A stretch of 64,000 bases of DNA from Candidatus Intricatilinea gracilis (GTDB lineage Bacteria > Pseudomonadota > Gammaproteobacteria > Burkholderiales > Burkholderiaceae_C). Under the pieces are notes generated by a model. That model was given only the letters and a program-made list of their open reading frames with translations. It was not told where the DNA came from and ran no database searches. The translations under genes were made by a program, and so were the position numbers. The stretch spans positions 547,501 through 611,500 of the forward strand of contig JADJDQ010000003.1 in the NCBI GenBank assembly GCA_016702605.1, in the 5' to 3' direction. Shown here in pieces: positions 45,349 to 53,313 of this stretch; position 1 is the first letter of the stretch; every line of letters begins with the position of its first letter.

Positions 45349-46041
45349 TTAGGTGAGCAATGCCACGCATGTCGTGTATCCGGAAGGCAAGGTATTCGTG
45401 GCAAAAGTCGTGTTGATTCTCCGGCCTACGACTCGCGTTAGCTGGAAGTTTGTACCCGCGCCCGCCACGCTTCCAATAAAGAACGGCAAAGCCTTCAGCA
45501 CCGATGTGCGCGAGAATGCAATGCCAAGCTTTGTGAATACCGTCTTTACGGCCTGAAGCAGAGCCCCCTTGAGATTCTCTTTCAGAAGTGCGATGACAGC
45601 GAGGGTTCCCGCTGTCTTGGCGCGCTCCATCGCGGACTCGTTGAGTTTGCCGACGCCAGCCAAGAATAGGCAGAGCAACTGTACGTCGGTCTCCACCAGG
45701 TTATATCCATGCAGGTCCGCCAGCTTCATGGCCATTTCCGCTTGGAATTTGACGCAGGCGGTCAAATCAGCTGCTCCTCCCCCAAGTACCGACGTCAACG
45801 TGCCAACCCCTGGTATCACGCCGGGCAGCGCCGCTACACAGCCGACAGCAGCGCAGCAGTAGCAGGTCTGGCTAATGATTTTATCGGCTGCAAGTGCTCG
45901 AATCTCGCAAGTCGTCTTGTCCGGGTGCTGTAGGCGCAGATCTTCCTGCAGCTCTCGCGTGTATCGCCGAAGGCTTTCCGGCGTGGCCAGCGCGTACAGG
46001 ACTGCCTTAAGAAGGGCCGGAAGGGAACTTTCGTCTGACAT
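45349..46041 (-). CDS. EcsC-like membrane-associated protein
   Basis: Protein of 230 aa with the EcsC family pattern: central hydrophobic glycine-rich hairpin (CCAAVGCVAALPGVIPGVG, SVLGGGAADLTACVKFQAEM) then amphipathic helices (LVETDVQLLCLFLAGVGKLNE). EcsC homologues associate with membranes; function is unresolved. Lies 27 nt after the 55-aa membrane peptide gene. Confidence 0.7.
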   Translation of the reverse strand: MSDESSLPALLKAVLYALATPESLRRYTRELQEDLRLQHPDKTTCEIRALAADKIISQTCYCCAAVGCVAALPGVIPGVGTLTSVLGGGAADLTACVKFQAEMAMKLADLHGYNLVETDVQLLCLFLAGVGKLNESAMERAKTAGTLAVIALLKENLKGALLQAVKTVFTKLGIAFSRTSVLKALPFFIGSVAGAGTNFQLTRVVGRRINTTFATNTLPSGYTTCVALLT

Positions 46042-46068
46042 TTCGATTCCTTTCAGGGATGGTTGGCC

Positions 46069-46236
46069 TTATCGAGTACAAAGAGACGATGAAAATGTCG
46101 AAGCGGTTAGGACACATAGAGCCAGCAACACCAGGAACACGAAGAACGCCGCAGCTGCCGCAACTCCGAAGGCAGTCAGCGCAAAGTGAACAAGCACGGC
46201 AAAGGTTGCGAGAAACGCATGGATGAGGATTGACAT
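46069..46236 (-). CDS. Small membrane protein (55 aa)
   Basis: Short frame starting MSILIHAFLATFAVLVHF and ending at TAA 46069-46071. Almost wholly hydrophobic, enough for one long or two short transmembrane helices. Its ATG overlaps the stop of the YaaW-like gene (TAATG), so it should be translated by termination-reinitiation. No family recognised. The coupling and position within the co-directional set make chance unlikely. Confidence 0.6.
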   Translation of the reverse strand: MSILIHAFLATFAVLVHFALTAFGVAAAAAFFVFLVLLALCVLTASTFSSSLCTR

Positions 46237-47066
46237 TACTTGCTCCGCGCTTCCAGCGCAGTACCACAGTTATTGCAAAACTTGGCCCCAGAGGGGTTGG
46301 CCGTTTCGCAATTGGTGCAGAGATTCAAACTCTGCTTCTGGCGCATATAGGCGATTTGGACGACGCACGGCACAGTCACGCGATATGCTGGGCTGGCCAA
46401 GTCATATGCCGTCCATAGGGCGGTAATTACCCATCCAATGGGACCAGCCGCAACCGCCACGAAGCGTGTTACAGCTGCATTGGCGGCAAAGGTCAAACCC
46501 TTGCCAAGGAGCGCCCTGGCCATGGCGTTAGCGACCTGAAGTGCCACCTGGTACGACGCGAAGCCCCCCAGCTTGATAGCCGCCTGAATTGCCGTCAGCG
46601 CAGCTGGTCCGGTGATGCCGGATGCGACCCCTAGGCCGGCCTGAAAGGTTGCACGGTCCTCAGGCTTCATTCGTTCCCACGCGTCAGTTGCCATTCGCTG
46701 GAGTACCTTTAGTTCCATTGACTCAACCGATTCCCCTGTGTCTGCACTTCCCTTGAGATGTTCCAAGACATCGCGCAACACCTCTGAGTATGGAACGCCC
46801 TCGCCGCCGCGAAACAGGTTGATGATGCTATTGCCACCGAAACGACTAAGCTCAGCGGCCATTGTTGACAACGCCTTTGACGAATACCGACCACCCTTTG
46901 CTTGAGCCGCAACCAAGATTGAGCAGGTTTCAGTGCTCATTGAAATACGGCCTTTGCCGCTGTCTGTCAGATAGTCCACCAAGACAGACAAGTCGGATTC
47001 GTCGGAGTGGCGAAGCAGGTGCAACAATTCGCTATTCGCGGGGGTCACGTTCGTTTGCTCAGTCAT
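46236..47066 (-). CDS. YaaW/UPF0174 family protein with C-terminal zinc ribbon
   Basis: Protein of 276 aa. N-terminal DUF3944-like part LLHLLRHSDESDLSVLVDYLTDSGKGR, core AELSRFGGNSIINLFRGGEGVPYSEVL and glycine-rich hydrophobic segment SPAYRVTVPCVVQIAYMRQ all match E. coli YaaW. A zinc ribbon (CTNCETANPSGAKFCNNCG) is appended at the C-terminus, absent from YaaW. Function of the family is unknown; the hydrophobic segment suggests membrane contact. Second gene of the set, 15 nt after the XRE regulator. Confidence 0.8.
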   Translation of the reverse strand: MTEQTNVTPANSELLHLLRHSDESDLSVLVDYLTDSGKGRISMSTETCSILVAAQAKGGRYSSKALSTMAAELSRFGGNSIINLFRGGEGVPYSEVLRDVLEHLKGSADTGESVESMELKVLQRMATDAWERMKPEDRATFQAGLGVASGITGPAALTAIQAAIKLGGFASYQVALQVANAMARALLGKGLTFAANAAVTRFVAVAAGPIGWVITALWTAYDLASPAYRVTVPCVVQIAYMRQKQSLNLCTNCETANPSGAKFCNNCGTALEARSK

Positions 47067-47081
47067 GACAGCTCTTTCGAG

Positions 47082-47714
47082 TTAGATGTTGGTTGCGGCG
47101 CCCATAAGGACGCAGATGGTGAAAAGGGAGTCGACGTCACCGTTGATCTTTGCCCACGCGGGTGCGACGGACATCGCTCTTACGCTCTGTCGGGCATGTC
47201 GCTGCCGCTGTTCAATTTCAGCTTGCCACTCTCGCTGGGTCTTGAGGGGTTGCTCAGCCATCAGGCCAATGGGAACCTCTCGCGGCTGAACCTTCTCGGC
47301 GAGAGCCACCGCTCGTTGAGCCACTTGGTCTGTACCAAGGTGCTTTAGCGATTGATCACTGACCTCCGGCCCAGGCGCGAACTGAAGACCTGATATCGCG
47401 CTGGCCAAGCGCGTCCAGTCGTCAGGCGACATCAGTAGGAAGGCTGGAGGAACCTTGAGCACCGCAGCTAATCGGCACAAGGTACGGAGGTCCGGATTGG
47501 ACTTGGACGGCTCGGTAGTGGACAGAACCTTGGTGACCGTTGACCGAGCAATGCCTGTGTCTTTGGCAAGATCCACTTGCGTCAGCTTCGACACCGCGTC
47601 TTCGCCCTCATGACTAACACTCAATATGCGGTCTAGATTTGTTCTCAGTGAGCGCTGAGCCTTGTCGTAGAGGGCAGCCGCATCTGGGGTCAACTTGTTT
47701 GCAATGGGCTTCAA
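47082..47714 (-). CDS. XRE-family transcriptional regulator
   Basis: DNA-binding protein (210 aa) with an XRE helix-turn-helix at about residues 45-68 (TQVDLAKDTGIARSTVTKVL, RTLCRLAAVLKVPPAFLL). The C-terminal half (about 95-190) is Gln/Arg-rich helical, possibly for dimerisation or ligand sensing. As promoter-proximal gene of the set it probably autoregulates the whole cluster down to 40322. Confidence 0.8.
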   Translation of the reverse strand: MKPIANKLTPDAAALYDKAQRSLRTNLDRILSVSHEGEDAVSKLTQVDLAKDTGIARSTVTKVLSTTEPSKSNPDLRTLCRLAAVLKVPPAFLLMSPDDWTRLASAISGLQFAPGPEVSDQSLKHLGTDQVAQRAVALAEKVQPREVPIGLMAEQPLKTQREWQAEIEQRQRHARQSVRAMSVAPAWAKINGDVDSLFTICVLMGAATNI

Positions 47715-49104
47715 GATTTGCTCCTGAGTCAGTGATGCAAATCGTAGGATGCACGCACATGGCTTTCAACTGAATTGTGCGTTCATTGAAGGTCATGCTT
47801 CTTTGAAGGTCATGGCCGTGCAAGTGCCCGAATGAAGAGCCGGAGCCTGTTCGCGCAGGACATCACAGTGCTCGATGCGCGTCATCCTGTCGGTTCAGTG
47901 CTCTCGGCGGTGGTTTTGCCAGCTTGCTGTGAAGGTCTGCCGCTGACAGCTGTGCGGCAGCGCGAGATGCGCCAAGCTTTGTCAGGTATGGGTCGGCAGC
48001 GTGAGTACGCGGCCTTCGGATGCAGTGGCTCGGCCGGCACAATGCCCAGGTCGATGCTTGCCACCTGCGAATGTCCGCTGTCGCCGTCCCCGCCATTTTC
48101 GGCGGCGTCAGCGAAGGTCAAGTTCCGGGATAGACCGGTCGCTCGCAGCTCGCTGAGAAAACCGCCGTCGGCTCCTATGGGTCGGCCAGCGCCGGCCAGT
48201 GACCGACCACGACGGGCAGCAGGGCGGCATAGAGCGGTCCGTTGGCCCACGACGTCAGCAATTGGTCGCATGGCCGCCACTGATCGGCGGCCGCACAGCG
48301 GTCAAGCCCGGCCACCTGCCGACGTTCGACATCGCCGGCTGAGCGACAGGACCACACGGGAAGCTGCCAGTCACCTAAGGGCAGGACCGGAGCGCCAGAG
48401 CCGCAAACCTCGGGTGCCGGTCAGCAGTCGTTCGGGTGGGCCGGCAATCGACCCACTCCAGACATTCACTTCAGTGAAGCGACCACAGTACCGCGGTCAC
48501 TCACGTGGCGTGAATCTGTGGCCGCCAAAGGTTGCCCTGCCGTAGGCGCCCACCAACTTGCAGCACCCCAGCCCAGCCTGAACGGCGGTGCGCGCGACCC
48601 TCTACCCCCGCCTACTCCCAGGGCGCCTGACACGGTGCGGCTGCGTTGGAACACCGGAGGAGCAGCCGGTCGAGACTGGTCAATTTCCTAGAGTCGCTGG
48701 ACCTTTCTGACAACAATGATCAGCCACTGCCCCACGCATGAGTTCCGTCGAGATAGGAATTTTATTTCAGTAAATAAACCACTTCAGACGTTGCGCAATG
48801 AATTCGGATCGTGATCAGGAACAAGTGATTGCCTTATGCGCTCGCCCTGGGCTTGCTGGACGGCTCAAAATCTGGCAGACAAGTAGCACGGCCATTTGTG
48901 TTAGAAAGCTTGTATCCAAAGAGATTGGTTTCGCCGTGACTTAATCCACAGCCTACCATTGCCCGCGACACGACCTGTCGCTGCGCCCGCGTACTCTCCG
49001 GAGTAGAAATTCCCAGTACGCATCTGGCACGGCCAAAACATCACAAAAACAGGCCAGATTTCATTACTTGACCCTGCGCCCGACTGTCACCGGGCCCATT
49101 GAAT
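47715..49104. other. Intergenic region between the two divergent island modules
   Basis: About 1.4 kb without a credible gene. One 237-codon plus frame (47832-48545) is Arg/Pro/Ser-rich repeat-derived sequence with no domain. It holds repeat copy B and, near 49000, a short palindrome tactc-tccg-gagta before the WYL gene. Both module promoters must lie here. Confidence 0.5.
48307..48455 (+). repeat. Island-flanking direct repeat, copy B
   Basis: Second copy of the 150-bp repeat at 39949-40098, same orientation, on the other side of set A. Confidence 0.8.
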
Positions 49105-50007
49105 ATGTCTTCTCACGCAGACCATGACACGCTGGCCCATCGCCTGACGCAGATGCTTGTCCGGCTGAACCAGGGTGACAAGTTGCAGCCCCACGCGCTG
49201 GCGCAAGAATTCAACGTCAACCTGCGCACCATCCAGCGCGACCTGAACGAACGCTTCGCCTACCTGCCGTTAGAAAAGACCGAGGTCGGGTACCAGCTCG
49301 ATCCCAGTTATCTCGGAAAACTCCACTACCGTGATCTGGAACGCTTTGCCTGCATGGCCGGCATCCAGCGCCTGTATCCGGTGCTGAGCAACGAATTCCT
49401 GCGCGACCTGCTCGACCGCCGCATCGAATCGGCTCTGCTCGTCAAGGGCTATAACTACGAAGACCTGGGCGACCGGACCCATACCTTTCAGCTGCTTGAA
49501 CAGGCCATTCTGGAGCGCCAGACAATCAGCTTCAGGTACCAGAAGGAAGCGGGCAGCAAAAGCTACACCGAGGCTGAGCCCTACAAGCTCATCAACCACT
49601 GCGGTGTCTGGTATCTGGCCTGCATGGACGGCGACAAACTGAAGGCCTTCAGCGTCAGCAAGATCGACCGTTTGCTCGTTTCAAACGACACCTTCGAAAG
49701 CGCCCCGCACATCGAACAACTGCTGCGCGACGAAGACAGCATCTGGCTCAACGAGAAAAAGACCGAAGTCGTCTTGAAAGTAGCGAAGGAGGCTGCTGGT
49801 TATTTCCGCCGCCGCAAGCTCATCGCCGGCCAGGTGCTGGAAAAGGAACTGGAAGACGGCGGCATGCTCGTTTCGGGCAAGGTCGCGCACCCGAACCAGA
49901 TTCTGCCCATCGTGCGCTACTGGATTCCCAATGTGCAGATCATCAGCCCGGAAGGGCTGCAAGCCGAGCTGAATCAGCAGTTGCATACCTATTTGGAGGT
50001 GCGTTGA
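49105..50007 (+). CDS. WYL-domain transcriptional regulator
   Basis: Regulator (300 aa) with an N-terminal helix-turn-helix (LAQEFNVNLRTIQRDLNE) and a central WYL ligand-binding domain (RQTISFRYQK, KLINHCGVWYLACMDGDKLKAFSVSKI), plus the WCX-like end (YWIPNVQIISPEGLQ). WYL proteins commonly control phage-defence operons. ATG 49105 is preferred to a TTG two codons earlier. The next gene starts one base after its stop. Confidence 0.9.
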   Translation: MSSHADHDTLAHRLTQMLVRLNQGDKLQPHALAQEFNVNLRTIQRDLNERFAYLPLEKTEVGYQLDPSYLGKLHYRDLERFACMAGIQRLYPVLSNEFLRDLLDRRIESALLVKGYNYEDLGDRTHTFQLLEQAILERQTISFRYQKEAGSKSYTEAEPYKLINHCGVWYLACMDGDKLKAFSVSKIDRLLVSNDTFESAPHIEQLLRDEDSIWLNEKKTEVVLKVAKEAAGYFRRRKLIAGQVLEKELEDGGMLVSGKVAHPNQILPIVRYWIPNVQIISPEGLQAELNQQLHTYLEVR

Positions 50008-50008
50008 C

Positions 50009-50269
50009 ATGGGCTTTGCCGTCTTGCTGGCGCTGGTTGCGGGTGCGCTCTGGATCGTTTTTCTGGCGCTTCAGTTTGTGGCCCTGCTCTCCCTCATTGC
50101 CCTGGGCTTGGCGATCTGGGCTGTGATCGCGATGTATGGGCGCAGTTTCTTGGGGCTCTATTTCATTCTCGGGGAAAGCCAGATCGGCTGGGCGATCTTC
50201 GGGGCCATGCTGCTCGGCACCGTACTGCTGAAAACCTCGGTTCGCCATCTGAAACGCCGGTCACGTTGA
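50009..50269 (+). CDS. Small two- or three-helix membrane protein
   Basis: Protein of 86 aa, hydrophobic from residue 3 to about 80 with a basic tail RHLKRRSR that should stay in the cytoplasm. No family recognised. Tight spacing to the WYL gene shows it belongs to the same transcript; it may anchor the dynamin-like proteins or act as effector. Confidence 0.75.
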   Translation: MGFAVLLALVAGALWIVFLALQFVALLSLIALGLAIWAVIAMYGRSFLGLYFILGESQIGWAIFGAMLLGTVLLKTSVRHLKRRSR

Positions 50270-50284
50270 CATCGGAATCACGCC

Positions 50285-50485
50285 ATGCCCCTCCCACCCA
50301 AGAATCCTTATTTTAAATGGACCTGCGATGCCTGCGGGTGGTCTACGGTGACCAAGGAAAAGAGTGATCGGATCATGCGTTTTGTGGTGCGCTGCCCGAA
50401 ATGCCAGGGAACCCGTTTCACGCCCAGTTGCGGCACGGCACTGGATGCCATCGCTACGGAACTCAAGCGCATCACTTCTAGATAA
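50285..50485 (+). CDS. Small zinc-ribbon protein
   Basis: Protein of 66 aa with C14/C17 (CDAC) and C37/C40 (CPKC), the four ligands of a zinc ribbon, followed by a short helix. It could bind nucleic acid or a partner protein. It lies 15 nt after the membrane protein gene. Confidence 0.7.
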   Translation: MPLPPKNPYFKWTCDACGWSTVTKEKSDRIMRFVVRCPKCQGTRFTPSCGTALDAIATELKRITSR

Positions 50486-50510
50486 ATTCCACACTCAATC
50501 TCTGACAAAA

Positions 50511-50921
50511 ATGGCCTATAGATATGACTGCAACCTGGGATTCCTCGCCCACATGCCCTTCGAGGTTCTGAATGACCTTGTCTACGGCCTTACCCGTGAC
50601 AACGATAAAACAGTCCTCTCAACTGAAGAACTAACTGGCGCAGGCCTCTACAAAAGACGCCACCCGGACGATTTCCGGTACTGGGAACTGGTAGACGCAG
50701 AAATCCATTGCTTCTGTGCCAACACATCGGTCACGATACTACGTGGCGACGAGGTTCTGTTCTGCAAGCAGGGTAGTTGCATTCATCCCACTACCCACAC
50801 GTCAAAATCCTCCTTTAAATCAACAACTTGGGACGGACGTCGAAAAGCACTCAAGTGGCTTGGCGCCACGACAAAGGTGTTGATTTATAACGATTTGATG
50901 GGCCGACAAGCGAGTGCCTAA
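50511..50921 (+). CDS. DUF3944/YaaW-like protein, shortened
   Basis: Protein of 136 aa starting MAYRYDCNLGFLAHM with FEVLNDLVYGLTRDND, the DUF3944 pattern found at the head of YaaW-type proteins. YWELVDAEIHCFCANTSV corresponds to the next conserved block. After about residue 85 it no longer resembles the family, so the YaaW core is lost or diverged. Relation to the YaaW protein at 46236-47066 is clear at domain level. 90 nt before the dynamin gene. Confidence 0.68.
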   Translation: MAYRYDCNLGFLAHMPFEVLNDLVYGLTRDNDKTVLSTEELTGAGLYKRRHPDDFRYWELVDAEIHCFCANTSVTILRGDEVLFCKQGSCIHPTTHTSKSSFKSTTWDGRRKALKWLGATTKVLIYNDLMGRQASA

Positions 50922-51011
50922 AGAGATGTGGGTACTGTGATGGGTTGCAACACCTTGCCCTAAGACCCACTGCAAGGAACGAAATATTCAATACGGCAAT
51001 TGCCGCCAGAT

Positions 51012-53294
51012 ATGTCAAAAATCAACAAGCCGAATGATTTCTACGATCAAGTAATTGCACTGGTCGAGCAATCGCTTGAATCGGTGCTAAAAAGGGCCTC
51101 AGTCACCAACGGCAACCTGGACCTGGAGGGGGCAATCTCTAACTCAAGAACACTACTTGAGGAGTTCCGCAACAAGACCAAGGAAGATATTCGCACGTTG
51201 CAGGAGTTAGCGGAATGGGACACGTTCACCATCGCGTTCTATGGTGAGACGAACGCAGGCAAGTCCACGCTGATCGAAACCTTGCGGATCCTGTTACACG
51301 ACACCGAGAAGATTGCCACGCAGCAGCAATTTAAGGCGCTCGCAAAAGACATGCGCGTCGATCCAGACAGTCTTGTAGCCTTGGCGAAATCCATTCAGCA
51401 ATTAGAATTGCAACTCACCAAAAGTCAAGGCGAGGCGGAGCTTCTTACGCAGAAACTGCAAGGCGAAGAGCAGCAGCAAAGCGCCAAGCTGGAGGTGCTG
51501 AAAGCTACCATCAAGCACAAGCGAAACAAGTTGAGCCTGTGGCAAAAGCTGGTATTTCTGATCAAGAAGCTGGACGAAGAAAATGCGCTGCCCGAACAGG
51601 AACTGCAACTTGTTCAACTCAGGGCCAGCAACAAGGTCAAGCTGGAAGCTATCGCCGAAAAACTGGGCAAAGTGAGCGCAGAGCTGAACGCGCGCCTCGG
51701 TGAGCGAGCCCAAGTGGAGAGATCGATTGCAAAACTTGTTCCATTGCAGGATGGCCAAATCATCGGCAACGGCCGCTCCGATTTCACGCGGCAGTCGCAA
51801 GCCTACCGTTTCACGGCCAACGGCCAGAAGTTCCAGTTGATTGACGTTCCCGGCATCGAAGGCGACGAAAAGCTGGTGATGAGCGCCATCGAGGCATCCG
51901 TCAAGAAGGCCCACGCTGTTTTCTATGTGACTCGTTCAGCCCAACCGCCTGGCTCGGGAAGCGATGGTCAGGAAGGCACGATCCACAAGATTAAACGCCA
52001 ACTGGGCAAGCAGACGGAAGTCTGGGCGATCTATAACAAAAGCGCGACGAATCCACAAGTTTTGAGAGGCGAAACGCTGATCAACGAAAATGATTCCATC
52101 GGTCTTGTAGATATGGGAAAGTCACTGACCGGGACTCTGGGCGCAGATACTTATAAGGGTCACATCTGCGTTAGCGGTATGCCGGCCTTTCTGGCATCGG
52201 CTAGTTGTTTGGTGCCCAACAACCCGCACGTTAATAGTCGAGAGAAATTTCTGAAGGTAATGAAGGAGAGTGAAATTATCGAACGAAGCGGCATGGCTGC
52301 ATTCTTGAATTTCATTCGAGCGGAAATTTGCCAGAACTTCCAGAAAAAGATCAACGAAGCCAATCTGAAAAAGATTCGAAGTTGCCTGCAGGACGGTATT
52401 GCCAAATTGCAACAGGCAGGCGACCACTTTGCCAACGCGGCGCAAAAGCTGGAAGCTCAGCAGAAATCTGCTTCGTCGCAAATTGACGAACTGCTCTCCG
52501 GGACCTCACAGAAACTCAAGAGTGAATGCAACGATCAGCTGAACAAAAAGAAGACCGATATGCGCACGGATATCTACGACTATATTGCCACAGATAGGAG
52601 TAATGATGACTTCAAGGAACGCCTGACTGCAAAGTTCGAAGAACTTAAGACCAGCGTCGGCAAAGACCTGGAAGTGCGATTCACCAAGGTGTTTGAGACG
52701 TTCAAATGCGATGCTGGCGAAATCATCAAGAAGAACCAGACGAACGTAGATGATATTCTGCAATACACGATTGACGATCCATTCTCATCCTTGAAGCTGA
52801 ATTTCAATACCGACTTCAAGATGGATAAAGGCATAAACGTGATCGGCCTCATTTCAACGCTGGGCGGTGCGGCAGGGCTGATCTGGACTACGTTTCTCGC
52901 CTCAAGCCCTGCGGGTTGGACTGTCGCTGCCGTGCTGGGTGCAGTCGGTCTAGTCTTTAGTTTTTACAAGGCCGTTCGCAGCCTCTTCAGCAGCGACTAC
53001 AAGAAAGTTCAGCAGCGCAAGTCAGCCGATGAAAACCTGGACAAAGTGTTCGGTAAGCTCACTGAAAAACTGACTGATAACCTCGAATCAGCGATCGTCA
53101 AGATCAACGAGGCGCTCCTGGACACAAAAAGGCAGATGCGCATTCCCTATGAACAATGTGTTAACACAGAGAAGGCATTGAAAGGAATTGCCAATAATTT
53201 GAAGGTGTTGGATGAACAAATCAAACCCAAGCGGGCATCGGCAGCGGCAACCACATTCACCAAATCTGCCCCAACCGGTTCGGCTATCGCATGA
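51012..53294 (+). CDS. Dynamin-like GTPase (LeoB/C-like partner)
   Basis: Large GTPase (760 aa). G1 GETNAGKST at 78-86, a coiled-coil insertion of about 100 residues (LQLTKSQGEAELLTQKLQGEEQQQ), G3 DVPGIEGDE, G4-like YNKS, long helical middle and a hydrophobic hairpin near the C-terminus (VIGLISTLGGAAGLIW, VAAVLGAVGLVFSFY) that would insert into membrane. Bacterial dynamins act in pairs, and the next gene is a LeoA homologue. The LeoB/C assignment is by position and architecture only. Confidence 0.75.
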   Translation: MSKINKPNDFYDQVIALVEQSLESVLKRASVTNGNLDLEGAISNSRTLLEEFRNKTKEDIRTLQELAEWDTFTIAFYGETNAGKSTLIETLRILLHDTEKIATQQQFKALAKDMRVDPDSLVALAKSIQQLELQLTKSQGEAELLTQKLQGEEQQQSAKLEVLKATIKHKRNKLSLWQKLVFLIKKLDEENALPEQELQLVQLRASNKVKLEAIAEKLGKVSAELNARLGERAQVERSIAKLVPLQDGQIIGNGRSDFTRQSQAYRFTANGQKFQLIDVPGIEGDEKLVMSAIEASVKKAHAVFYVTRSAQPPGSGSDGQEGTIHKIKRQLGKQTEVWAIYNKSATNPQVLRGETLINENDSIGLVDMGKSLTGTLGADTYKGHICVSGMPAFLASASCLVPNNPHVNSREKFLKVMKESEIIERSGMAAFLNFIRAEICQNFQKKINEANLKKIRSCLQDGIAKLQQAGDHFANAAQKLEAQQKSASSQIDELLSGTSQKLKSECNDQLNKKKTDMRTDIYDYIATDRSNDDFKERLTAKFEELKTSVGKDLEVRFTKVFETFKCDAGEIIKKNQTNVDDILQYTIDDPFSSLKLNFNTDFKMDKGINVIGLISTLGGAAGLIWTTFLASSPAGWTVAAVLGAVGLVFSFYKAVRSLFSSDYKKVQQRKSADENLDKVFGKLTEKLTDNLESAIVKINEALLDTKRQMRIPYEQCVNTEKALKGIANNLKVLDEQIKPKRASAAATTFTKSAPTGSAIA

Positions 53295-53313
53295 AAACAG
53301 GAAATGCCACAAA

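Noticed and set aside
39785..48307. Integrative element with integrase and att sites
   Set aside because: No integrase or tRNA end is present; only the direct repeats suggest mobility.
47832..48545. 237-codon plus frame between the modules
   Set aside because: It spans the dispersed repeat B and reads as Arg/Pro/Ser-rich sequence with no domain.
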